Origin: Mycolicibacterium lacusdiani
Lineage (GTDB): Bacteria; Actinomycetota; Actinomycetes; Mycobacteriales; Mycobacteriaceae
Reading direction: 5' to 3'
Assembly: GCF_021916785.1 (NCBI RefSeq)
Contig: NZ_JAKCFC010000001.1
Location: 970,952-1,034,951 of the forward strand
Length of the DNA: 64,000 bases
Position numbers and translations under genes: made by a program. Below, piece by piece: positions 1 to 7,916 of this stretch; position 1 is the first letter of the stretch; each line of letters opens with the position of its first letter. Under the pieces are notes generated by a model. The model made no database searches, was not told the origin of the DNA, and saw only the letters and a list, made by a program, of their open reading frames with translations.

Positions 1-455
1 CGCGAGCGCATCAGCGCATTGCCGTAGCCCTTGCCGCGCACGGCGGGATCGCTACCGATGACCGCGAGATACCAGTGCGGCTCCTCCGGATGAGCCTTCA
101 TCATCAACTCCTCCGCCGCCATGCCTCGCGACATGGACGGACCGAACGCGAGCAGCAGGCTCGGCATCGCACGCAGCTGTTCGACGCGCGTCTGCCGCCA
201 CTGCCCCGGCGGATCCCACATCGCAGCACCGCCGATGCCGGAACCGTCCGACGCGACCTCCACACCGCCACGGGACAGGTGATGATGCTTGGTCAACGCA
301 GCGAACAGCCGGTGCAACTTCCGCTTGCGGGCGTTGGCGTTCGGCAGCATCCACTGCATCACCGGGTCGTCGTAGAAGGCCTTGCCCAACGTCGTCGACA
401 GCGCGGGAACGTCGGCCCGTGATGCCGGCCTCACCTTCGGTTCGGTCACGTACAC
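1..455 (-). CDS. GNAT-family N-acetyltransferase (3' part missing)
   Basis: Partial gene that runs off the left edge; about 151 residues of the N-terminal part are visible. The GNAT acetyl-CoA-binding signature is read near the edge as AVRGKGYGNALM (a RxxGxG/A pyrophosphate-binding loop after the beta-strand WYLAVIG). The start is a GTG at 455, with an alternative GTG two codons later at 449; translation begins MYVTEPKVRPASRADVPALS. Family members transfer an acyl group from acyl-CoA to an amine, but the substrate cannot be told from this fragment. It is divergent from the ABC transporter operon that follows. The open frame covering 52-537 on the same strand is out of frame with this gene and lacks GNAT features. 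Confidence 0.8.
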   Translation of the reverse strand, partial: MYVTEPKVRPASRADVPALSTTLGKAFYDDPVMQWMLPNANARKRKLHRLFAALTKHHHLSRGGVEVASDGSGIGGAAMWDPPGQWRQTRVEQLRAMPSLLLAFGPSMSRGMAAEELMMKAHPEEPHWYLAVIGSDPAVRGKGYGNALMRS

Positions 456-456
456 A

Positions 457-513
457 CCATCCCACGACCCGCGCAGGGGCGACGGCTACTGACCGAAACA
501 GGTTGTGGGATGG
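457..513. repeat. 9-bp inverted repeat upstream of metN-like operon
   Basis: CCATCCCAC at 457-465 and its perfect complement GTGGGATGG at 505-513 are separated by 39 bases, in the intergenic region between the GNAT gene and the ABC transporter operon. The same nonamer recurs at 2312-2320, between the second and third genes of the operon. It could be a regulator site; no family is assigned. Confidence 0.35.
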
Positions 514-574
514 CGGCATAGCCTTCCTTCCGATCATCGCGATCCGTACCCTGTCGGCCCCGCCGGCGCGTGCG

Positions 575-580
575 TAGGTT
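575..580 (+). promoter_or_regulatory. Candidate -10 box for metN-like operon
   Basis: TAGGTT fits TANNNT and lies 35 bases before the metN ATG. It would give a leader of about 30 nt. No good -35 is seen (TGTCGG at 552-557, 17-nt spacer). Confidence 0.3.
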
Positions 581-615
581 CAGCGTCTGAGTGACCGCCG
601 AACCAGAAAGCCTTC

Positions 616-1617
616 ATGATCGAGATAGAGAACCTGACCAAGCGGTTCGGTGAGCGAACGGTCCTCGACGACGTCTCACTGTCGGTACGCGCGGGCGAGA
701 TCCTCGCGGTCGTCGGCCCGAGCGGTGCAGGCAAGAGCACGCTGTCGCGCTGCGTCAGCTTCCTCGAGCGACCGACGAGCGGCACCGTGCGCGTGGACGG
801 CAAGGACTTCACCCGACTCGAGCGCGACGAACTCGTCGCAGCACGCCGCAGCATCGGCGTCATCTTCCAGACGGCGCCGTTGCTCCGTCGCCGCACGGTC
901 GCGGAGAACGTCGCGCTGCCCCTCCAATACCTCGGTGCGACAGAGCATTCCGCCACCCGTCGGGTGTCCGAACTCCTCGATCGCGTCGGCCTCGCCGACC
1001 GCAGCGCGGACTATCCGGCACGACTATCGGGCGGTCAGAAACAGCGGGTCGGCATCGCCCGCGCACTGGCACTGGGACCGTCGATCCTGCTCTCCGACGA
1101 AGCGACGTCGGGGCTGGACCCCGCGACCACGACGTCGATCCTGGGGCTGCTCGGGCATCTGCGCGACGAGTACGGCCTGTCGATCATCCTCATCACCCAC
1201 GAGATGGAAGTGGTCCGCGAGATCGCCGACTCCGTCGCCCGCATCGAGGACGGCCGCATCATCGAGAGCGGTTCGGTCACCGACGTCATCCTCGACCCCA
1301 CGTCGTCGCTCGCGCGCGAGCTGCTTCCGGACCGCCCCCGTGTCCCGACCGACGTGCCCGGCGAGATCTGGGAGGTGTCCTACGCCTCGCGTGACGTTCC
1401 GCTGGACTGGTTGACGTCGATCCACACCGTCCCCGGCATCGCGGACGCCCACGTCGACGTCCTGTCCGCGAGCGTGGAGGCGATCCGCGGTGTCGCCGTC
1501 GGCCGCGCCGTCCTGTCGATCTCGCCCGCCGCGCCTTCGGGTTTCGCGGAGCACCTCGCGCAGCGCGGCCTGTTCGTTAGCACCTCCGGACGCGCGACGA
1601 CGGACGTGGCGGCGTGA
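616..1617 (+). CDS. ABC transporter ATP-binding protein, MetN type
   Basis: ATPase of a MetNIQ-type importer for methionine or related sulfur compounds, acting on the cytoplasmic face of the membrane. Of 333 residues, Walker A GPSGAGKS is at 34-41, signature LSGGQ at 137-141, Walker B ILLSDE at 157-162 and the switch His at about 195. The C-terminal 80 or so residues match the extent of the regulatory NIL domain that characterises MetN and binds methionine to inhibit transport. The ATG at 616 sits right at the start of the conserved beta strand. The stop overlaps the GTG of the permease gene (GTGA), so the two are translationally coupled. Substrate is inferred from family and gene order; a non-methionine sulfur compound is equally possible given the monooxygenase at the operon end. 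Confidence 0.88.
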   Translation: MIEIENLTKRFGERTVLDDVSLSVRAGEILAVVGPSGAGKSTLSRCVSFLERPTSGTVRVDGKDFTRLERDELVAARRSIGVIFQTAPLLRRRTVAENVALPLQYLGATEHSATRRVSELLDRVGLADRSADYPARLSGGQKQRVGIARALALGPSILLSDEATSGLDPATTTSILGLLGHLRDEYGLSIILITHEMEVVREIADSVARIEDGRIIESGSVTDVILDPTSSLARELLPDRPRVPTDVPGEIWEVSYASRDVPLDWLTSIHTVPGIADAHVDVLSASVEAIRGVAVGRAVLSISPAAPSGFAEHLAQRGLFVSTSGRATTDVAA

Positions 1618-2300
1618 CCCCCGTGATTCTCGCGGAGGACTTCAGCACCCCGTGGACCAACGTGCCTGCGCTGCTGTTGCCCGCCTACGGAGAAACGTGG
1701 GCGATGGTCGCCATCTCGATGACCCTGGTGGTGCTTCTCGGCACGCCGCTGGGCGTCACGTTGCACAACACGTCCGAACTCGGCCTGTACCCCGATTCGA
1801 GGGTCTTCGCCGTGCTCAACACGATCGTCAACGTCGGGCGCTCGCTGCCGTTCCTGATCCTGATGGCGGCGATCATCCCGGTGACGCGGTTCCTCGTCGG
1901 CACCACGATCGGCATCCCCGCGGCGATCGTGCCGATGACGGTCGCGGGCGTGCCGTTCTTCGCCCGGCTCGTGCAGAACGCCCTGCGGGAGGTGCGCTCG
2001 GACGTGACCGACATGGGGCAGGTCTCCGGCGGCACCACCCTTCAGGTGATCAGGACCGTGCAGCTGTCCGAGGCGCTGCCTGCCCTGGCCGGCGCGCTGA
2101 CGGTGAACGTCATCGCCATGATCGAGTACTCGGCCATCGCGGGATCGATCGGCGCCGGCGGGATCGGAAACCTCGCGATCACCTACGGCTACAACCGATT
2201 CGACCACAACATCATGATCGCCACGGTGCTCGTCCTCATCGTCACCATCCAGATCGTGCAGTTCGTCGGCGACCGCGTCGTCACCGCACTGACCCGCTGA
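1614..2300 (+). CDS. ABC transporter permease, MetI type
   Basis: Membrane-spanning subunit of the MetNIQ-type importer, 228 residues, with about five hydrophobic segments (for example near residues 30-50 and 65-90). The BPD-transporter coupling region is read around [19 protein letters not shown], followed by [13 protein letters not shown] and the conserved [20 protein letters not shown] stretch typical of MetI. It starts with GTG inside the metN stop codon. It is followed after 34 bases by the substrate-binding protein gene, the usual MetN-MetI-MetQ order. Confidence 0.88.
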   Translation: MTPVILAEDFSTPWTNVPALLLPAYGETWAMVAISMTLVVLLGTPLGVTLHNTSELGLYPDSRVFAVLNTIVNVGRSLPFLILMAAIIPVTRFLVGTTIGIPAAIVPMTVAGVPFFARLVQNALREVRSDVTDMGQVSGGTTLQVIRTVQLSEALPALAGALTVNVIAMIEYSAIAGSIGAGGIGNLAITYGYNRFDHNIMIATVLVLIVTIQIVQFVGDRVVTALTR

Positions 2301-2334
2301 CCCCGTCCACACCATCCCACCTGAAGGAACACCC

Positions 2335-3264
2335 ATGACCGACCCGACGAGTCAGCCTCACGGCCTAGACATCGAACTCAAGAAGAAGAAGCGGTGGCCG
2401 TGGATCGCCGCTGCCGTCGCCGTGGTGGTGGCCATCGCGGGCGGCGTCTCCTACGCCACTCTCGCCAATCAGGACAAGCCATTCGGCACCACGCTCGACG
2501 TCGCCACGTGGAGTACCGACATCGCCGCCGAGAACCTGCTGTCCTACATCGCCACCAACGTCGCCCCCGATCACGGCATCACCATCAACCCCGTGAAGAT
2601 CGACAACCTGATCGAGATCAATCGCGCAGTCGACGCGGGCAACGTCGCAGGCAACTTCTTCGAGCATCAGCCGTTCCTCAACGACGCCATCGCCGCCAAC
2701 GGGTTCGAGCTGACGCTGGCGGCCCCGACCTTCACGTGGGATCAGGCGACGTACTCCAACGAGTACGACAGCTGGAACGAGGTGCCCCGCGGCGCCAAGA
2801 TCGCCCTGCGCGACGACCCGGCGGGACAGGCGATCGCCCTGCTCGACCTGGCGCACGACAAGCAGATCACGCTGAAGCCGGGCAAGGACACGTTGGAGGG
2901 CCTCCCCCAGCTCAGTGACATCGCCTCCAATCCCAAGGACTATCAGTTCGTTCAGGTTCCCATCGGTCAACTGGCGCGCAGCCTCGCCGACGTCGACGCG
3001 ATCGTCGTGCACATCTCCGACGTCTACGCGGCCGGGTTGACCGAGGACCAGATCCTCGCCCGCGAACCCGCTCCCAAGGGCAGCGAAGGCGGCCTCGTCG
3101 TCAGCAACAAGCACCTCGACGACCCGAACGTGCAGAAGCTGATCGCCACGTTCCAGGACCCGAGGATCGCCGAGTACCTGCAGACCACGGACAACGCCCT
3201 CATTCGCGACACGCTCGGCCCCATCGACGCCGGGCCAGATGCCACGCAGGGGAACGCGCCGTGA
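2335..3264 (+). CDS. NlpA/MetQ-family substrate-binding protein, membrane-anchored
   Basis: Extracytoplasmic ligand-binding component of the importer, 309 residues. The N terminus is unusual: a lysine-rich stretch (KKKKR near residue 17) is followed by one hydrophobic helix (WPWIAAAVAVVVAIAGG) and no lipobox cysteine, so it looks like an uncleaved membrane anchor and not a lipoprotein. The mature domain has NlpA landmarks such as ENLLSYIATNV, FFEHQPFLNDAI and IALRDDPAGQAIALLDL. The gene follows the permease by 34 bases with an AAGGAA ribosome-binding site, and its TGA overlaps the GTG of the monooxygenase gene. The ligand is unknown; methionine or another organosulfur compound is inferred from the family. 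Confidence 0.85.
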   Translation: MTDPTSQPHGLDIELKKKKRWPWIAAAVAVVVAIAGGVSYATLANQDKPFGTTLDVATWSTDIAAENLLSYIATNVAPDHGITINPVKIDNLIEINRAVDAGNVAGNFFEHQPFLNDAIAANGFELTLAAPTFTWDQATYSNEYDSWNEVPRGAKIALRDDPAGQAIALLDLAHDKQITLKPGKDTLEGLPQLSDIASNPKDYQFVQVPIGQLARSLADVDAIVVHISDVYAAGLTEDQILAREPAPKGSEGGLVVSNKHLDDPNVQKLIATFQDPRIAEYLQTTDNALIRDTLGPIDAGPDATQGNAP

Positions 3265-4670
3265 CCAAGCGCCCGCTCTACTACTCGGCGTTCGTCATGA
3301 ACACCGCATCGCATGTCCTGCACGGTCTTTGGCGCGCGCCGGAGGCCCGGAACCACGACTTCAACTCGCTGCGGCACTGGACGTCACTGGCGGCGCAAGT
3401 CGACGCGGCCGGCTACGACCTGCTGTTCTTCGCCGACGTGTTCGGTCTACGTCAGACGTGGAACGGCAACTGGCGCAAGGCGGTCGAAGGCGGCATCCAG
3501 ATCCCCGTCAACGACCCGTCCGTGCTCGCGTCTGCGCTGGCCGCCGCGACCGATCATCTGGGCATCGTGTTCACCAGCTCGATCGTGCAAGACCACCCGT
3601 TCGACTTCGCCCGGCGGATGTCCTCACTGGATCACTACACCGACGGCCGGCTCGGCTGGAACATCGTGACCAGCTTCAACCAGAACATGTTCCGCAGCTT
3701 CGGACACGAGGGCACGCTGGCCCACGACGAACGCTACGAATGGGCCAACGAATACGTCGACGTCGTCTACAAGCTCTGGGAGGGTTCCTGGGACGACGAC
3801 GCACTCGTGCAGGACAAGGCCGCAGGCATCCACTCCGACCCGGCGAAGATCCACAAGATCAACCACGTCGGCAAGCGCTACAGCGTCGAGGGCCCGCACT
3901 TCTCGTCACCCTCCCCGCAACGGACCCCGGTGCTGTTCCAGGCCGGGTCCTCACCGGCAGGGCAGCTGTTCTCGGCGCGCAACGCCGAGGGCGTCTACAT
4001 CAGCAGCCCCAACCCCGCCGCCGCATACGGACTGACCACGGAGACCAGGGCCCTGGCGGTCGCCAACGGCCGCAACTCCGAGGACATCACGTTCGCTCAG
4101 GGGTTGTCGTTCGTCATCGGTGACACGCACGCCGAGGCGGTCCGCCGCAACGACGAGCTCAAGCGGTATCTCGACCTCGAGGGCATAGCACTGCACGCGC
4201 TCGGCGACGCCGGGGTCGACGGCGGCAGCCTGTCGCTCGATACCCCGATCAGCGAACTCGGCGAGTTCACCGGCATCAAGAGCTTCATCCGCTGGGCGTC
4301 GGAATCGTCGGGCAACGACGAGCCGACGATCCGCGACATGGCCTGGGTGCTCGAGGGCGCCAACCGCGTGGTCGGGACCGCCAAGGAAATCGCCGACCAA
4401 CTCGAGGAATGGCGCGAAGCCGGTGTCGACGGCATCAACGTCTACCACGCCACGGTGCCGGGCTCGTTCGCCGAGACCGCCGACCGCCTCTTCCCGACGC
4501 TGCGCGAACGCGGTCTCATCTCGACCGACAAGTCGGGCACACTTCGCCACAAACTGCTCGGTCGCGGCGACCGGCTCCCCGACACCCACCCCGCCGCCGC
4601 CTACCGCGGCGCGTTCACCGACAACGACCTGCTCAATGGCGTGGAGTCCCGGGTCCTCACCCCTGGGTGA
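3261..4670 (+). CDS. LLM-class flavin-dependent monooxygenase, NtaA/SnaA/DszA family
   Basis: Luciferase-like monooxygenase of 469 residues, a typical length for the NtaA/SnaA/SoxA group. Landmarks include HGLWRAPEARNHDFNSL, YDLLFFADVFGL, the conserved GRLGWNIVTS segment and VLFQAGSSPAGQLFSARNAE. These enzymes use reduced FMN and O2 supplied by a separate flavin reductase, which is not in this window. Members oxidise organosulfur compounds (DszA on dibenzothiophene sulfone, SfnG on dimethyl sulfone) or nitrilotriacetate. GTGA overlap with the binding-protein gene puts it in the importer operon, so it probably oxidises the imported compound to release sulfur. Its 3' end overlaps the convergent CBS gene by 14 bases. 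Confidence 0.88.
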   Translation: MTKRPLYYSAFVMNTASHVLHGLWRAPEARNHDFNSLRHWTSLAAQVDAAGYDLLFFADVFGLRQTWNGNWRKAVEGGIQIPVNDPSVLASALAAATDHLGIVFTSSIVQDHPFDFARRMSSLDHYTDGRLGWNIVTSFNQNMFRSFGHEGTLAHDERYEWANEYVDVVYKLWEGSWDDDALVQDKAAGIHSDPAKIHKINHVGKRYSVEGPHFSSPSPQRTPVLFQAGSSPAGQLFSARNAEGVYISSPNPAAAYGLTTETRALAVANGRNSEDITFAQGLSFVIGDTHAEAVRRNDELKRYLDLEGIALHALGDAGVDGGSLSLDTPISELGEFTGIKSFIRWASESSGNDEPTIRDMAWVLEGANRVVGTAKEIADQLEEWREAGVDGINVYHATVPGSFAETADRLFPTLRERGLISTDKSGTLRHKLLGRGDRLPDTHPAAAYRGAFTDNDLLNGVESRVLTPG

Positions 4671-5085
4671 TGTACGCCTCGAGCTGCTCCTGCTGGGCCT
4701 CGAGTTCCTCCATCCGCGTCTTGACCACGTCGCCGATGCTGACGATGCCGGTCAGGTGGCCGCCGTCCATCACGGGAACGTGGCGCACCCGATTGTTGGT
4801 CATCAGCCCGCTGACACCGTCCACCGAATCGGTAGGCGTGCAGGTGATGACGTCGGTCGACATGATGTCGGCGACGGCATGCTCGAGCAGCTCCGCGCCG
4901 TGTGCGTGCAGGTTGCGCACCACGTCGCGTTCGGACACGATGCCGATCGGACCATCAGGTCCGACCACCACCATGGCACCGACGTTGCGCGTGGCGAGAC
5001 CGGTCAGCAACTCGGCGACGGTCATCTCCGGCGACACGGTCAAGACCCCGGCGCCCTTGTTCCTCAGCACGTCTGCGATTCGCAT
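4657..5085 (-). CDS. CBS-domain-pair protein (Rv2406c-like)
   Basis: Stand-alone Bateman module of 142 residues with two CBS repeats, roughly 8-62 (ending GPIGIVSERDVV) and 72-125 (ending GHLTGIVSIGDVV). The C terminus is a charged helix (MEELEAQQEQLEAYI). Such proteins usually bind adenine nucleotides and act as sensors or modulators; the partner is unknown. Position next to an RNase Z-like gene matches Rv2406c-Rv2407. The ATG at 5085 follows a GGGAGG ribosome-binding site, and TAACCT (complement of 5117-5122) is a plausible -10. Confidence 0.85.
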   Translation of the reverse strand: MRIADVLRNKGAGVLTVSPEMTVAELLTGLATRNVGAMVVVGPDGPIGIVSERDVVRNLHAHGAELLEHAVADIMSTDVITCTPTDSVDGVSGLMTNNRVRHVPVMDGGHLTGIVSIGDVVKTRMEELEAQQEQLEAYITQG

Positions 5086-5116
5086 TCGAACCTCCCAAGG
5101 TGACGTGGATCACATC

Positions 5117-5122
5117 AGGTTA
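5117..5122 (-). promoter_or_regulatory. Candidate -10 box for CBS-protein gene
   Basis: On the minus strand this reads TAACCT, 31 bases before the ATG at 5085, which carries GGGAGG as ribosome-binding site. No convincing -35 is seen. Confidence 0.35.
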
Positions 5123-5220
5123 GGTCTTTCGGGTCCGGCAGGAAACCCCCAGCTCGAATCGCACCGGAACCGGCGGTAGCCGGCACCCGAATATTGCCCT
5201 CGGCGCCTTCTTCCCGGGAG

Positions 5221-5226
5221 TAGTTT
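5221..5226 (+). promoter_or_regulatory. Candidate -10 box, leaderless spacing
   Basis: TAGTTT lies 8 bases before the ATG at 5235, so transcription would begin at or next to the start codon. There is no Shine-Dalgarno sequence between them, as expected for a leaderless mRNA. Confidence 0.35.
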
Positions 5227-5234
5227 CGAGCTTC

Positions 5235-6113
5235 ATGATCGAGGTCACGCTGCTCGGGACCGGTAGTCCCATCCCGGACGCCAGGCGGGCGGGCCCGGCC
5301 ACACTGGTCCGCGCGGGCGGACAGACGTTCCTGACCGACTGCGGTCGGGGTGTCCAGCAGCGACTCGCGGCGGCGGGAAGTAGCGCCGGCGCGCTGACCG
5401 CGCTACTGCTCACGCACCTGCACAGTGACCACATCGCCGACCTCGGCGACCTCATCATCACGCGGTGGATCACCACGTTCGACCCGGATGCCCCACCGTT
5501 CCCCATCATCGGGCCGCCGGGCACCGCCGAGGTCGTCGACGCGACGCTGGCAGCCTTCGGGCACGACATCGGCTACCGCATCGCCCACCACGCCGACATC
5601 ACCGGACCACCGCGCCTCGACGTCCGCGAACACACTGGCGGTGTGGTGTGGGAGCGCGACGACGTGGTGGTGCGGGCCGCTCCGACCGACCATAGGCCCG
5701 TCGCCCCGACGATCGGGTTCCGCATCGAGCACGGCGGCGCGTCGGTGGTACTCGCCGGCGACACCGTGCCATGTCCGAGCCTCGATGAATTGGCCTCCGG
5801 CGCAGGCGCACTCGTCCACACCGTGATCCGCAAGGACCTCATCGGCGCACTGCCACAGCAGCGCATACGCGATATCTGCGACTACCACTCGTCGGTGGAA
5901 GAGGCTGGGGCGACGGCAGCCCGCGCCGGTGTGGGCGTCCTGATACTGACGCACTACGTGCCCGGGATCGCTCCCGGACAGGAAGAGGACTGGCGCGCAC
6001 TTGCGGCGACCACGTTCAGCAGACAGATCGAACTCGGCGACGACCTGCACCGCGTCGAAGTGCACCCCGGCGTCTGCGGGCCGCACCCCGCCGACGTCAC
6101 GCCAGCCGGGTGA
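5235..6113 (+). CDS. Metallo-beta-lactamase-fold hydrolase, RNase Z/ElaC-like (Rv2407-like)
   Basis: Protein of 292 residues with the metal-binding motif HLHSDH at 61-66, the second-sphere TDH at 151-153 and AGDT at 174-177, then a late histidine in ILTHYVPG. The RNase Z/arylsulfatase branch has this GTGSP N-terminal strand ([10 protein letters not shown]). Family members cleave the 3' trailer of tRNA precursors or hydrolyse small esters; I cannot decide between them, although synteny points to Rv2407, annotated as RNase Z. It is divergent from the CBS gene. Its last 17 bases overlap the convergent transglutaminase-like gene. Confidence 0.8.
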   Translation: MIEVTLLGTGSPIPDARRAGPATLVRAGGQTFLTDCGRGVQQRLAAAGSSAGALTALLLTHLHSDHIADLGDLIITRWITTFDPDAPPFPIIGPPGTAEVVDATLAAFGHDIGYRIAHHADITGPPRLDVREHTGGVVWERDDVVVRAAPTDHRPVAPTIGFRIEHGGASVVLAGDTVPCPSLDELASGAGALVHTVIRKDLIGALPQQRIRDICDYHSSVEEAGATAARAGVGVLILTHYVPGIAPGQEEDWRALAATTFSRQIELGDDLHRVEVHPGVCGPHPADVTPAG

Positions 6114-6936
6114 TCTCCACGATGACGTCGAGGTCGGTGGACCCCTCACCGGAGTAGATGCCCTTGAGCGGACTGACGTCGGCGTAGTCACGGCCGACGC
6201 CGACGCTGACGTACTGCTCGTTGATGTGCTTGTCGTTGGTGGGGTCGTAGTTCCACCACCCACCGGTCCACGCCTGGATCCACGCGTGGCTCTCGCCCTC
6301 GATGGTCTCCCCCACCGCGGCTTCGCGGTTGGGATGCAGATAGCCCGATACGTAGCGCGCGGGTATCCCCATGCTGCGCAACAGGATCAGGGTCAGGTGC
6401 GTGTAGTCCTGGCACACGCCCTTGCCCTCCCGTAGCGCGTCGAGGCCCGAGGAGTGCACACCGGTGGTCCCTGGGACGTAGGCAAGTTCGCCGTGCACCC
6501 AGTTCGCCGCGGCGACCACAGCCTCCCGCGGTGCGTGCTCCTTGGCGATCTTCTGCCCCACCCGCGCCAGGCGCTTGCTGTCGGGCGTGTACTCGGTGCC
6601 GGTGAGGATCTCGTCGAACCGGTCGATCACCGCCTCGGTCTGCAGGTCCTCCCACGTCACGTCGTCCTCGGGCATGACGCCCTCCTCGGTCTCGACGACC
6701 GACGACGAGGTCACCTCGAGTTCGGTGTGCGGAGCGTGCAGGTCGAACGTCGTCACCGCAGTGCCCCAGTAGTCGACGTACCGGTAGGACCGCGTGGCCG
6801 GAACCGTCTCGACGCGGTTCAGGATGACGTTCTGCCGGGAGTCCGACCGCGGGGTCAGCCGGGCCTCGTTGAACGACGCCGTCACCGGCGACTTGTAGGC
6901 ATACCCGGTGGAATGGACGACTCGAAGACGCCACAT
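6097..6936 (-). CDS. Transglutaminase-like cysteine peptidase-fold protein (Rv2409c-like)
   Basis: Protein of 279 residues with an N-terminal transglutaminase-associated beta domain (about 1-90) and a core domain carrying the catalytic triad: Cys175 in [10 protein letters not shown], His218 in [10 protein letters not shown] and Asp231 in NYDPTND. No signal peptide, so cytoplasmic. It is the last gene of a three-gene series (ATP-grasp, alpha-E, transglutaminase) with gaps of 2 bases or less. This trio is widely conserved in bacteria and has been proposed to make and break peptide or isopeptide bonds on an unknown substrate. Confidence 0.88.
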   Translation of the reverse strand: MWRLRVVHSTGYAYKSPVTASFNEARLTPRSDSRQNVILNRVETVPATRSYRYVDYWGTAVTTFDLHAPHTELEVTSSSVVETEEGVMPEDDVTWEDLQTEAVIDRFDEILTGTEYTPDSKRLARVGQKIAKEHAPREAVVAAANWVHGELAYVPGTTGVHSSGLDALREGKGVCQDYTHLTLILLRSMGIPARYVSGYLHPNREAAVGETIEGESHAWIQAWTGGWWNYDPTNDKHINEQYVSVGVGRDYADVSPLKGIYSGEGSTDLDVIVEITRLA

Positions 6937-6938
6937 GT

Positions 6939-7916
6939 CTAGACCTCGCCCTCTTCGATGACCAGTGCGCCGTCACGGCCTGCATCGCTCCACGCCACCC
7001 ACGGGGCGGAGTGAAAGTACTCCAGCGCCAACGCTTCTCCGATGTCGGCGCACGTCTGCTGCAGGTCGCCCAACCGGGTCTCCAGTGACTCGAGCAGGAC
7101 CCCGGGGCGCAGGAACTCCAGTTCGCTACGGGCGCGGCCGAGCAGCCGCTGGGCCTCGGCGGTCGCACCGACGCGGTTGAGCCTGCGGTGGTGCAACTCG
7201 TCGAGGCTGTGTTCGGCCAGCCGCAGCGAGTACATGACCGAGCGCGGGAACAGGCGGTCGAGCATCATGAACTCGACGACGCGACCGGCGTCGAGCACGC
7301 CGCGGTAGGTGCGCAGATAGGTGTCGTGTGCGCCTGCCGAACGCAGCACCGTCACCCAGGCCGGTGACGACGCGCTGTCGCCGACACGCGACAGCAGCAG
7401 CCGCACGATCATGTCGACGCGTTCGATCGCGCGGCCGAGCACCATGAATCGATAGCCGTCGTCGCGGGACAACGTCGAGTCGGCGAGCCCGGCGAACTGC
7501 GCCGCGCGTCCCTCGATGTAGGAGAGGAACTCGTGCGGTCCGAGACGCTTGGCCGCACGCTCCCGCTCGGGCAGGGCGTTGTAGGTGGTGTTGAGGCACT
7601 CCCAGATTTCGGTGGACGTGACTTCGCGTGCGCCGCGGGCATTCTCACGTGCCGCCGAGATCGAGTCGACGATCGAGCAGCCACCGTGGGTGTCGCGACT
7701 GAATGCCACCAGGTCGGTCAGCGACCAGAGGTCGAGTTCGGTGTCTGGGGGCTCGATGCCCAGCACCTTGAGCAGCGTCCGCGAGGCCTGGTCGGGGTCG
7801 ACGCTGGAATCCTCCAGCAGCTGATGCACGGTGACGTCGAGGATGCGGGCGGTGTCGTCGGCTCGCTCGACGTAGCGGCCGATCCAGTAGAGCGATTCTG
7901 CGTTGCGCGCCAACAT
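6939..7916 (-). CDS. Alpha-E domain protein (Rv2410c-like)
   Basis: All-helical alpha-E (DUF403) protein of 325 residues, starting MLARNAESLYWIGRYVERAD, the conserved N-terminal signature of the family. I place the start at the ATG at 7916, which overlaps the upstream stop codon (TGATG); a longer frame to 8189 has low-complexity translation antisense-like in character and is rejected. The biochemical role is unknown, but the family nearly always accompanies circularly permuted ATP-grasp proteins and a transglutaminase, as here. The gene to its 3' side begins 2 bases after its stop. Confidence 0.87.
   Translation of the reverse strand: MLARNAESLYWIGRYVERADDTARILDVTVHQLLEDSSVDPDQASRTLLKVLGIEPPDTELDLWSLTDLVAFSRDTHGGCSIVDSISAARENARGAREVTSTEIWECLNTTYNALPERERAAKRLGPHEFLSYIEGRAAQFAGLADSTLSRDDGYRFMVLGRAIERVDMIVRLLLSRVGDSASSPAWVTVLRSAGAHDTYLRTYRGVLDAGRVVEFMMLDRLFPRSVMYSLRLAEHSLDELHHRRLNRVGATAEAQRLLGRARSELEFLRPGVLLESLETRLGDLQQTCADIGEALALEYFHSAPWVAWSDAGRDGALVIEEGEV

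Noticed and set aside
52..537. 161-codon minus-strand frame at the left edge
   Set aside because: The GNAT acetyltransferase signature is in a different frame of the same strand.
5110..5140. DosR-like box upstream of the CBS gene
   Set aside because: GGTCTTTCGGGTCC has some likeness to the dormancy-regulon motif but lacks its symmetric GGGAC/GTCCC halves.
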